Part shown: positions 16,846 to 24,512 of the stretch, one piece after another
Layout of the letters: each line of letters opens with the position of its first letter
Numbering within the stretch: the stretch's first letter is position 1
Assembly: GCF_014640815.1 (NCBI RefSeq)
Contig: NZ_BMHM01000003.1
Location: forward strand, 186,001-250,000
DNA: 64,000 bases
Reading direction: 5' to 3'
DNA from: Vreelandella lutescens
GTDB lineage: Bacteria > Pseudomonadota > Gammaproteobacteria > Pseudomonadales > Halomonadaceae
Position numbers and translations under genes: made by a program
The notes under the pieces: generated by a model
Databases searched by the model: none
What the model was told of the DNA's origin: nothing
The model's input: the letters and a program-made list of their open reading frames with translations, nothing else

Positions 16846-18136
16846 TATCTGGATGATTCTCGCCTTTGCGGGGCTGTTAATCGCTGGAGTGCCGGTGGCT
16901 TTCTCTCTAGCGCTTTCTGGTGCGGTGGGTATTGTGCTTGGGCTCTCGCCGGATATGCTGGCCACCCTGGGTACCAATACCTATAACAGCATCGCTAAAT
17001 ACCCTCTCATTGCGATTCCACTATTTATTCTTACCGGGCTGATTTTTGAGCGAGCAGGCGTGGCGCTGCGTTTGGTGCGTTTTGCCCAGGCGCTCATTGG
17101 GCCCCGCCACGGTGGGTTGGCGCTGGTTGCGGTATTGGTGTGCATGATTATGGGCGGCATGAGTGGCTCTGGCCCCGCTGACGCCGCTGCCGTAGCCATG
17201 GTGATGCTGCCTAGCATGACGAAAGCAGGCTACCCCAAGCCGTTTTCGGCCACGCTCATTGCGGCTTCGGCCTCCACGGCTATCTTAATTCCGCCTTCGG
17301 TGGCGCTGATTCTCTACTCGATTGTGGTGCCGGGCGTTGATCTGCGTGCGCTGTTTGCTGCGGGGTTATTCCCCGGTATTTTGGCGGGCCTTGCACTGCT
17401 GGTACCGGCGATGCTGGTCGCCAAGCGTTACGGTTGGGAAGGCACACCGGTAGACGGAGCCGAAAAGCTGACGGTACGCGGAACCTTCCGCGAGGCGCTG
17501 CCTGCTTTGTTTGCGCCAGTGCTGATTTTAGGTGGGCTGCGCTCAGGCCTGTTTACGCCCACAGAAGCCGCCGTGGTGGCGGTTGCTTACGGGGCGCTGG
17601 TGGGGCTTCTGCTCACTAAAGAGCTTTCATTTCGTGACCTTTGGGAGCTTCTGGGCGAAGCGGCGATTATTTCAGGCGTGGTGATGCTGATTATCGCGCT
17701 GGCGGGTATTTTTGCCTGGGCAGGTACCATGCTGGGTACGTTCCGTCATCTAGCCGAGTGGATTATTAGCCTGACGGATAACGGCGTGCTGTTGCTGATC
17801 CTTGTCATGCTTGCGGTGCTGGTGGCCGGCATGTTGCTCGATGCCATCTCTATTTACCTGATCATGATGCCGATCTTGATTCCGGTAATGCAGCATTTCG
17901 AGTGGAACCCTGTCTGGTTCGGCATCTTGCTGGCGATGAATATCGCGATTGGCCAGTTTACCCCCCCCGTGGCAGTGAATTTAATGGTCACGACTGAAGT
18001 GGCGAAGATACGTCTAGAGCATACGATTGGCTGGGCGCTCTTGTTTGTGGTCGCGATGGGGTGCGCGTTAGCGCTAGTGGCTATCTTTCCCAGCATTGCG
18101 CTGTGGCTGCCAACGGTACTGGGTTACAACGTTTAG
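16835..18136 (+). CDS. dctM: TRAP transporter large permease, DctM family
   Basis: A 433-residue inner-membrane transporter with about twelve helices that moves the ligand with sodium ions. The start is GTG at 16835 after AGGGGAA. YPLIAIPLFILTGLIFERAG, GGMSGSGPADAAAVAMVMLP and IAASASTAILIPPSVALILY are the conserved helix-hairpin segments of the DctM fold, and QFTPPVAVNLMVTTEVAKI near residue 375 is the second-repeat counterpart. It ends the operon; a 414-bp gap follows. Confidence 0.93.
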   Translation: MTPDIWMILAFAGLLIAGVPVAFSLALSGAVGIVLGLSPDMLATLGTNTYNSIAKYPLIAIPLFILTGLIFERAGVALRLVRFAQALIGPRHGGLALVAVLVCMIMGGMSGSGPADAAAVAMVMLPSMTKAGYPKPFSATLIAASASTAILIPPSVALILYSIVVPGVDLRALFAAGLFPGILAGLALLVPAMLVAKRYGWEGTPVDGAEKLTVRGTFREALPALFAPVLILGGLRSGLFTPTEAAVVAVAYGALVGLLLTKELSFRDLWELLGEAAIISGVVMLIIALAGIFAWAGTMLGTFRHLAEWIISLTDNGVLLLILVMLAVLVAGMLLDAISIYLIMMPILIPVMQHFEWNPVWFGILLAMNIAIGQFTPPVAVNLMVTTEVAKIRLEHTIGWALLFVVAMGCALALVAIFPSIALWLPTVLGYNV

Positions 18137-18550
18137 TCGTAAGGGGTAATCAATTAGGGATGCCCTATGCCGATATGGCATGCGGGGTTGATGAGGTTTA
18201 ACGTTTACTAAACGTTACAGGCCGCTAAACTAATACAAGGTCATGACACCGTGATGGGGCCTGAAATAGAGGGCAACCGTTTAAGAAAGGCATCCCCACA
18301 GGCGTACTCAGCGAGTTGAGAAATCTAAGGTGAGCAAGCCGCACTATTGCACTGCAGCAAGGGCAAAAATGCATCGTGCTTCGCCAATTAGCTTTTTTTT
18401 CGCTAAAGTAGGAACAGTCGGCACTAAATGCCGAGGTTGATAACAGACTGTCTTGACAACGTTTTGGAACCGAAGCACCTGAAGGGAACCGTTCTGCAGG
18501 TGGTTGCAAAGCGCATAACGCTCACAACATCAAGATAAAGAGGTGTGTTC
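18137..18550. other. 414-bp intergenic region before the TAXI TRAP genes
   Basis: No credible gene is present; an antisense open frame at 18225-18509 has no start signal or family resemblance. The region holds a perfect inverted repeat at 18200-18216, a TTGACA hexamer at 18453-18458 without a convincing -10 partner, and an AAAGAGG ribosome site before 18551. It should carry the promoter of the TAXI operon. Confidence 0.5.
18200..18216. promoter_or_regulatory. Perfect inverted repeat AACGTTTA-C-TAAACGTT
   Basis: Eight-base perfect arms around one central base, 64 bp after dctM and 335 bp before the TAXI gene. The odd-centred symmetry fits a dimeric repressor site. It lacks a T-run and has too short a loop for a terminator. 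Confidence 0.4.
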
Positions 18551-19531
18551 ATGAAACGCCATGTATTTTCTACCGCGGCTTTCTCAGGCGCGTTCATTGC
18601 TGCGGCAACGTTTGCCTCCCCGGCGGTTGCCCAAGAGCGCTACATCACTATCGGTACCGGCGGCCAAACCGGTGTTTACTACGTGGTTGGCCAGTCGGTC
18701 TGCCGCATGGTTAACCGTGGCAGCGATGAGCACAACATTCGCTGTAATGCCCCGTCTACCGGTGGCTCCGTGGCTAACGTCAACGGCATGAAGAGCGGCG
18801 AGCTGGACATGGGCGTTGTACAGTCCGACGTTCAGTACCGCGCTTACCACGGCGAAGCTAACTTTGAAGAAGAAGGCGCTTGGGAAGATATGCGCGCTGT
18901 CTTCACCATGCACGGCGAGCCGCTGACTGTTGTTGCACGTGCAGATTCCGGCATTGAAAACATCAGTGACTTCCCGGGCAAGCGTGTCAACATTGGTAAC
19001 CCTGGTTCTGGCCAGCGCAACACCATGGATGTAGTCATGGATGCGTTCGGTTGGGACGAAGACACCTTCGCACTGGCTTCTCAGTTAGATGCTGCTGAGC
19101 AGGCGGCTGCCCTGTCTGACAACAACATCGATGCCATGGTGTACGTGGTAGGCCACCCGAACGGCTCTATCCAGGAAGCGACCACCACTATCGATGCACG
19201 TCTTGTCTCTGTGACGGGCGAAGAGATCGACGGTCTGATTGAAGAGTACCCCTACTACACCCGTTCTGTGATCCCGGGTGGTCTCTACCGTGGTAACGAC
19301 GAAGACGTTGAAACCTTCGGTGTCGCGGCAACCTTCGTGTCCTCTACTGCTGTTGATGAAGACATCGTTTACGAAACTGTGAAAGCGGTCTTCGAAAACT
19401 TTGATCGTTTCAAGCGCCTGCACCCAGCGTTTGAGAACCTCAGCGAAGAAGACATGATCTCCGACGGTTTAACGGCTCCGCTGCACGATGGCGCAGCACG
19501 TTACTACCGTGAGCGTGGCTGGATCGAGTAA
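18551..19531 (+). CDS. TAXI-family TRAP solute-binding protein
   Basis: A 326-residue exported binding protein of the TAXI class. ATG 18551 is preferred over the upstream GTG at 18545 because the AAAGAGG box fits it. The signal peptide ends at SPAVAQE. The mature protein opens RYITIGTGGQTGVYYVVGQS, the TAXI hallmark, followed by the CNAPSTGGSVANVNGMKSGE and MGVVQSDVQYRAY segments. The C-terminal KLHPAF-like part is seen as FKRLHPAFENLSEEDM. Family ligands include glutamate or other carboxylates; the ligand here is unknown. The fused permease follows after a strong hairpin. Confidence 0.92.
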   Translation: MKRHVFSTAAFSGAFIAAATFASPAVAQERYITIGTGGQTGVYYVVGQSVCRMVNRGSDEHNIRCNAPSTGGSVANVNGMKSGELDMGVVQSDVQYRAYHGEANFEEEGAWEDMRAVFTMHGEPLTVVARADSGIENISDFPGKRVNIGNPGSGQRNTMDVVMDAFGWDEDTFALASQLDAAEQAAALSDNNIDAMVYVVGHPNGSIQEATTTIDARLVSVTGEEIDGLIEEYPYYTRSVIPGGLYRGNDEDVETFGVAATFVSSTAVDEDIVYETVKAVFENFDRFKRLHPAFENLSEEDMISDGLTAPLHDGAARYYRERGWIE

Positions 19532-19586
19532 ATCGTAAAAGAGTGACGCTATTGACGGAAGGTGAGTAGCGTCGCTTTGAGTTGCA

Positions 19587-19615
19587 AAGCGCGGGCACCT
19601 TGGGTGTCCGCGCTT
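19587..19615 (+). terminator. Intercistronic hairpin between TAXI and fused TRAP permease
   Basis: A 13-bp stem (AAGCGCGGGCACC with GGTGTCCGCGCTT, one G-U pair) and loop TTG, followed by CTTGTT. It lies 55 bp after the binding-protein stop and 50 bp before the permease gene. The placement parallels the dctP-dctQ hairpin and suggests the same partial termination or mRNA protection. Confidence 0.65.
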
Positions 19616-19665
19616 CTTGTTGAGAGCGCTGATTGTCAGCGCTGACCATTAGGCAGGGCAAGCGT

Positions 19666-22266
19666 ATGCGTGATGACAAACAACCTTCGGCAGCCGCTGA
19701 AAACGACCTGGAGGATATGGTCGCTTCCAGTGATACAGGGGCACGGAAACCCCTAGGCGCACCTGGCAAGCTGCTAGTAAGTATTGCAGCTGTCTGGTCG
19801 CTTTTTCAGCTATGGATTGCATCGCCACTCCCGTTTATTGTTAATTTTGGCGTGTTTAACGCCACGGAAGCGCGCTCGATTCATTTAGCGTTTGCGCTCT
19901 TTTTAGCCTTTATGGCGTACCCCGCCTTTAAGCGCTCGCCCCGTGACCGTGTACCCTTAGCCGATTGGGTGTTGGCAGCGGTAGCATCCTTTTGCGGTGC
20001 TTACCTGTTTCTTTTCTATTCGGATCTAGCGCAGCGTCCCGGTCGACCCATTACTCAAGATATTGTGATTGGTGTTGTCGGCATACTGATGCTGCTGGAA
20101 GCGACCCGCAGAGCATTAGGGCCGCCCCTGATGATTGTGGCGGCGGTGTTTATTGCCTACTCGCTGTTTGGCCCTTACATGCCGGGTATTTTGGCCCACC
20201 GTGGCGTTAGCCTGGGCGGTTTGATTAACCACCAGTGGCTGGGCACTCAAGGGGTGTTTGGTATTGCCTTGGGGGTTTCCACCAGTTTTGTTTTCCTATT
20301 TGTGCTGTTTGGTGCGCTGCTGGATAAAGCAGGTGCCGGTAACTACTTCATCAAAGTGGCATTCTCGATGCTGGGCCACTTCAAAGGTGGCCCGGCCAAA
20401 GCGGCTGTGGTGGCCTCTGGTATGACCGGTTTGATCTCGGGGTCGTCGATTGCCAATACCGTGACCACCGGTACGTTTACGATTCCGATGATGAAGCGAG
20501 TCGGCTTTAGTGCAGAAAAAGCGGGTGCGGTCGAAGTATCCTCTTCAGTGAACGGTCAGATCATGCCGCCCGTGATGGGGGCAGCCGCCTTCCTGATGGT
20601 GGAGTACGTGGGCATTCCTTATGTCGATGTCATTAAGCATGCTTTTCTGCCTGCCCTCATCTCTTATATTGCCCTGATCTATATCGTCCACTTGGAAGCC
20701 CTGAAAGCCAACATGAAGGGCCTGCCGTCAAGCAACCCGGCGCGTCCGTTGCTGAATAAAGTGATTGGCTTTATGACCGGGCTGTTACTGCTCATGGGCC
20801 TCTCGATCGCTGTTTACTATGGCCTGGGCTGGCTGAAGCCATTGCTGGGCGATGCGACCCCGTGGGTAGTCTCTGTTGGTTTGGCGATTGTCTATGTCGG
20901 GCTGTTGAAAGTAGGCGCTAACTACCCCGAACTGGAGATGGACGACCCTAACTCTGAAGTTATTAAATTACCGCAAACTCGTCCGACAGTGATGGTAGGA
21001 CTGCATTACATCCTACCCGTTGTTGTACTGGTATGGTGTTTGATGGTTGAGCGTCTTTCGCCTGGTCTGTCCGCGTTTTGGGCCACCATGTTCATGATCT
21101 TCATCATGGTGACGCAGCGTCCGATTATTGCGATTTTCCGTGGTCGTAGCCAAATGGCCGCAGATATTAAAGAAGGCTTTAAGGATCTGTGGGATGGCCT
21201 GGTGACGGGCGCGCGCAATATGATCGGTATCGGTATTGCTACCGCCACTGCAGGTATTGTCGTGGGTGCGGTGTCACAAACCGGGGTAGGCTTAGTGCTG
21301 GCAGATGTGGTGGAAATCCTCTCTGGCGGTAACCTGATGATGATTCTGCTGCTAACGGCACTGCTCAGTCTGATTTTAGGCATGGGTCTACCAACGACTG
21401 CCAACTACATCGTGGTCTCGGCACTGATGGCACCCGTCATCGTCATGCTTGGCCAGCAGAATGGTCTGATCGTACCGCTGATTGCCGTGCATCTATTTGT
21501 GTTCTACTTCGGCATCATGGCGGATGTGACGCCTCCGGTAGGTTTAGCCTCCTTTGCAGCGGCCGCCGTATCAGGTGGGGACCCGTTGCGTACTGGCTTC
21601 CAGGCGTTTTACTACAGCTTACGTACGGCTGCGTTGCCATTTTTGTTCATCTTCAACACCGATTTGCTATTGATTGATGTCACGGTGATACAGGGCATTG
21701 TGGTGTTTATAGTGGCCACTATTGCCATGCTGATCTTTGCGGCAGGCACGCAAGGTTACATGCTGACCCGTAATCGTTGGTACGAGTCGCTGCTATTGTT
21801 GTTGGTTGCCTTCACCCTTTTCCGTCCGGGATTCTGGATGGATAAAATCCATGACCCTTACGAATCGGTGCCACCGGCCCAATTCGTAGAGGCCCTTGAT
21901 CGTGTGGAAGACGGCAGCAACCTTCGGGTACAAATTGCTGGTGAAGATGCCTTTGGCTCGCCTATGACGACCTATATGCTGGTGCCTGTGCCCCGTGGCG
22001 ATAACGGCGAAGAGCGCATGGCGAATCTGGGCATGGAGCTTTACACCGATGGTGATCAAACGCTCGTCGATTTTGTAGAGTTTGGTAGCCAAGCGGCTGA
22101 CCTTGGTTTCGATTTCGATCAAGAGATCCTCGAAGTGCTCGCTCCGGTTGATCGCTGGACCAAAGAGTGGATGTGGTTACCTGCGCTTGGCCTTTTTGGT
22201 CTGGTTGTTGTCATGCAGCGTCGCCGTCGGCGTCATGAGAAATCGAACGAAGTGGCTGCTGCTTAA
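19666..22266 (+). CDS. TRAP transporter fused permease (4TM/12TM, DctQ-DctM), with DUF3394-like tail
   Basis: An 866-residue inner-membrane protein uniting the small and large TRAP permeases, the form that accompanies TAXI receptors. Start ATG 19666 is preferred; an upstream TTG at 19633 is open. Residues about 1-50 are cytoplasmic and polar. The DctQ-like helices lie at about 45-190. The DctM part contains ASGMTGLISGSSIANTVTTG and VEVSSSVNGQIMPPVMGAAA, then GMGLPTTANYIVVSALMAPV and MADVTPPVGLASFAAAAVSG. Residues about 715-840 form a soluble domain ending in a final helix and a QRRRRRHEK tail, resembling DUF3394. A stress protein follows 10 bp later. Confidence 0.92.
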   Translation: MRDDKQPSAAAENDLEDMVASSDTGARKPLGAPGKLLVSIAAVWSLFQLWIASPLPFIVNFGVFNATEARSIHLAFALFLAFMAYPAFKRSPRDRVPLADWVLAAVASFCGAYLFLFYSDLAQRPGRPITQDIVIGVVGILMLLEATRRALGPPLMIVAAVFIAYSLFGPYMPGILAHRGVSLGGLINHQWLGTQGVFGIALGVSTSFVFLFVLFGALLDKAGAGNYFIKVAFSMLGHFKGGPAKAAVVASGMTGLISGSSIANTVTTGTFTIPMMKRVGFSAEKAGAVEVSSSVNGQIMPPVMGAAAFLMVEYVGIPYVDVIKHAFLPALISYIALIYIVHLEALKANMKGLPSSNPARPLLNKVIGFMTGLLLLMGLSIAVYYGLGWLKPLLGDATPWVVSVGLAIVYVGLLKVGANYPELEMDDPNSEVIKLPQTRPTVMVGLHYILPVVVLVWCLMVERLSPGLSAFWATMFMIFIMVTQRPIIAIFRGRSQMAADIKEGFKDLWDGLVTGARNMIGIGIATATAGIVVGAVSQTGVGLVLADVVEILSGGNLMMILLLTALLSLILGMGLPTTANYIVVSALMAPVIVMLGQQNGLIVPLIAVHLFVFYFGIMADVTPPVGLASFAAAAVSGGDPLRTGFQAFYYSLRTAALPFLFIFNTDLLLIDVTVIQGIVVFIVATIAMLIFAAGTQGYMLTRNRWYESLLLLLVAFTLFRPGFWMDKIHDPYESVPPAQFVEALDRVEDGSNLRVQIAGEDAFGSPMTTYMLVPVPRGDNGEERMANLGMELYTDGDQTLVDFVEFGSQAADLGFDFDQEILEVLAPVDRWTKEWMWLPALGLFGLVVVMQRRRRRHEKSNEVAAA

Positions 22267-22276
22267 GGAGGTTGCT

Positions 22277-22705
22277 ATGTACCATAAAGTGCTGCTCCCC
22301 GTGGACTTAAACGAAGAAGCTTCATGGAAGAAAGCGCTGCCCACTGCGGTAACGCTGTGTCAAACCTTTGGCGCATCGCTGCATGTGGTCACGGTACTGC
22401 CGGAATTTAAAATGCCGATGGTGGGCGCTTATTTTCCGAAAAACTTCTCTGAAAAAGCGCATGCGGCGATGAAAGAAGCACAGCATAAGTTTATTCAGGA
22501 GCAGGTGCCCGAAGGGGTGAAAACCCAGAGCGTGATTGTGGATGGCTCGCCGTGGGAGGCCATTATCAAGGTTGGCAAGAAAATTGATGCTGACCTCATT
22601 GTGATGGCGTCGCATACCAAGCGTAAATTCGTTGATTACGTATTGGGTCCTAACGCTGAGCACGTCGTTCATCACGCAAAGGTGTCGGTGATGATCGTGC
22701 GCTAA
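22277..22705 (+). CDS. Universal stress protein (UspA family), TRAP-associated
   Basis: A 142-residue cytoplasmic UspA-fold protein starting MYHKVLLPVDLNEEASWKKA after an AAGGAGG box. The last segment, DLIVMASHTKRKFVDYVLGP and then HHAKVSVMIVR, is the usual family end, but the ATP motif G-x2-G-x9-G(S/T) is only partly kept: just the final glycine of VLGP is recognisable. Its position 10 bp after a TRAP permease parallels teaD behind teaABC of Halomonas elongata, where a Usp protein negatively affects transport (family knowledge). A similar regulatory role is likely here. A terminator closes the operon. Confidence 0.88.
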   Translation: MYHKVLLPVDLNEEASWKKALPTAVTLCQTFGASLHVVTVLPEFKMPMVGAYFPKNFSEKAHAAMKEAQHKFIQEQVPEGVKTQSVIVDGSPWEAIIKVGKKIDADLIVMASHTKRKFVDYVLGPNAEHVVHHAKVSVMIVR

Positions 22706-22721
22706 ACGTAACGTGCATCGT

Positions 22722-22757
22722 AAAAGCCTCAGGTTTCTGGCCTGGGGCTTTTTTTTG
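22722..22757 (+). terminator. Rho-independent terminator of TAXI-TRAP-usp operon
   Basis: AAAAGCCTCAGG, loop TTTCTGG-type, then CCTGGGGCTTTTTTTT: a 12-bp stem with one G-U pair, followed by eight T. It lies 17 bp after the usp stop. Confidence 0.85.
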
Positions 22758-23007
22758 TCTGGCGATCAGAGAGTAATTCCCATATTAAAACTTACTAACG
22801 CATCGAATTAATTGTTGTTAACAGCGCGAGTGGAGGATTTTTTGTACTGAGTCCATCGAAAAGCACCCGCTTAGCAGCGGCTCAGCTACATTAATAGAAC
22901 ATTAAGCCATTAACGTTGGATTAATGGTCATCAACACACATGGTAGCTATTTACCTTGGTGCTTGGGTCAGTGACAGCCATTTGGGGTAAATCACAGGAG
23001 TTACGCC
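22758..23007. other. AT-rich promoter region before DUF2189 gene
   Basis: The rest of the 302-bp gap between usp and the DUF2189 gene holds no gene. Three direct CATTAA repeats (22889-22894, 22900-22905, 22908-22913) are followed by an inverted TTAATG at 22921-22926, about 80-120 bp before the next start. They may bind a regulator. A CAGGAG ribosome site precedes 23008. Confidence 0.35.
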
Positions 23008-23829
23008 ATGAATGCAGCAACAACAAAAACACACGACCACTCAGCCGGTGCGCCCAACGTTAAAATTATTATCAATAAAGTGGGGATGGACAGGCCCAGA
23101 GCCTGGCTTGCCGCCGGGATGGAGGATTTCCGTCGGGCATCTTCTATAAGCCTTGCCTACGGTATGTTTTGGGTAGGGTTAAGCATTGCGATTACCTTGG
23201 GAACCTACACGCTAGGCTACTGGTACTGGCTGCTCCCGATGATTTCAGGTTTTATGTTTGTGGGGCCGTTAGTCGCGGTGGGCTCTTATGGGATTAGTCG
23301 CGCGCTTGAGTGTGGCCGTGTCCCTAATTTAGGCGATGCGTTTGGTAGTTGGCGTCCTCATGCAGGGCAGTTAGCCATGATGGGCGTTATGATGATGATT
23401 TTCTTCCTCGCCTGGATTCGCCTTGCCACGCTGCTATTTGCGCTGTTTTTCGGCTTTGAAGTGCCCAGCCCAGCGACCCTCTACACCACGATGGTGACCA
23501 CACCGGAAGGGCTAGGGATGTTGGCGGTCGGTACGATGGCAGGCGGTGTGTTGGCATTTGGTGCCTTCGCTATTAGCGTGGTTGCCATTCCCACATTAAT
23601 GGATCAAGACCTTACATTTATGGAAGGTATTGAAGCCAGCGTTCGCTGCGTGGCCAGAAACTTTCGCCCTATGCTGCTGTGGGCGACCATACTGACCGGC
23701 TGCGTATTAGTCGGCGTTATGACCTTCTATATTGGTTTGGCCCTGATTCTGCCAGTGTTGGGCCATGCAAGCTGGCATGCCTATGAGGAGCTAGTACGCT
23801 TTGAGCCTATCGAAAAGCTGAAAACTTAA
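23008..23829 (+). CDS. DUF2189-family inner-membrane protein
   Basis: A 273-residue membrane protein of unknown function. After a 50-residue polar N-terminus, PRAWLAAGMEDFRRASSISL begins the DUF2189 domain. About six helices follow, including YWYWLLPMISGFMFVGPLVA and FFLAWIRLATLLFALFFGF. The late segment TLMDQDLTFMEGIEASVRC is the family motif joining the last helices. Members occur widely in proteobacteria, often alone, as here. A terminator follows at 23898. No function is proposed. Confidence 0.85.
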   Translation: MNAATTKTHDHSAGAPNVKIIINKVGMDRPRAWLAAGMEDFRRASSISLAYGMFWVGLSIAITLGTYTLGYWYWLLPMISGFMFVGPLVAVGSYGISRALECGRVPNLGDAFGSWRPHAGQLAMMGVMMMIFFLAWIRLATLLFALFFGFEVPSPATLYTTMVTTPEGLGMLAVGTMAGGVLAFGAFAISVVAIPTLMDQDLTFMEGIEASVRCVARNFRPMLLWATILTGCVLVGVMTFYIGLALILPVLGHASWHAYEELVRFEPIEKLKT

Positions 23830-23897
23830 CGACTTACACGCCACCTATGTTACTGACTGTTTACCAAAAAGATCGACATTAGCCTGACCTATGAATT

Positions 23898-23930
23898 GAG
23901 ATGGCGTACCCTAGCGCCATCTCTTTTTTT
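23898..23930 (+). terminator. Rho-independent terminator after DUF2189 gene
   Basis: GAGATGGCG, a 7-base loop, GCGCCATCTC and then eight T. This is a textbook intrinsic terminator 69 bp after the stop codon. It isolates the DUF2189 gene from the signalling operon that follows. Confidence 0.88.
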
Positions 23931-23999
23931 TATTGCTTTGCGCGTTCGTTGGCATTCGTGGCTTCGTCGCCTAGGGCACTACGATATGAGGAAACAGTA

Positions 24000-24512
24000 G
24001 TGAAAGCGTTGTTATTGGGGTGGACTATGCTGGCGTACAGCATTCCCCATACGGGGCTAGCTGAGGCGGCAGAAACGTTGGCAGCACCGAGTGGGCCAGT
24101 GATACTCAAAATTGATGGTGATATTGCAGCGACCAATGTAGGCGAAGAAGCCCATTTTGATCGCGCGATGCTGAGTGAACTTGCGCAGCATGACTTCACC
24201 ACCGGCACACCATGGACAGAAGGTGCCAGCCACTACCAGGGGCCACTCATGCGTACCCTGCTTGAGCATGTGGGGGCCGAGGGCGAGACTATTAACGTTG
24301 CTGCATTGAACGGTTATGAAGCTGAAATTCCTGTCGCCGACTTCTACGACTACGAGGTTATTTTAGCCCTCAAGCGGGACGATCAGACGATTCCTATTCG
24401 GGAGTATGGGCCGTTGTGGGTGCTGTATCCCTTTGACCATGACGAAGCGTTGCTCAGTGAGCGTATGCGCTTTAGAGCGGTATGGCAGGTAATGCATATT
24501 AATGTCCGTTAG
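24000..24512 (+). CDS. Secreted molybdopterin-domain-like protein without cysteine
   Basis: A protein of 170 residues starting at GTG 24000 (GAGGAAA upstream). The open frame reaches back to 23901 through terminator sequence, so an earlier start is unlikely. Residues 1-23 form a signal peptide ending GLAEA. The rest, with [32 protein letters not shown] and [13 protein letters not shown], resembles the small molybdopterin-binding-domain (sulfite-oxidase fold) proteins found beside sensor kinases in marine gammaproteobacteria. It contains no cysteine, so it cannot bind the cofactor through the usual Cys ligand. It overlaps the hybrid kinase gene by 11 bp and is a candidate periplasmic ligand-binding partner of that kinase (inference). 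Confidence 0.75.
   Translation: MKALLLGWTMLAYSIPHTGLAEAAETLAAPSGPVILKIDGDIAATNVGEEAHFDRAMLSELAQHDFTTGTPWTEGASHYQGPLMRTLLEHVGAEGETINVAALNGYEAEIPVADFYDYEVILALKRDDQTIPIREYGPLWVLYPFDHDEALLSERMRFRAVWQVMHINVR

Noticed and set aside
15295-18136. TRAP operon as the ectoine carrier teaABC
   Set aside because: The binding protein differs from TeaA in length and in sequence around the ligand arginine, and no teaD follows. The proximity to doe genes is about 40 kb, so the link is not supported.
18453-18458. TTGACA as -35 of the TAXI promoter
   Set aside because: No acceptable -10 hexamer 15-19 bp downstream; kept only as a remark.
18225-18509. 94-codon minus-strand frame in the TRAP intergenic gap
   Set aside because: No start signal, no protein-like motif pattern, and the gap is better explained as a control region.
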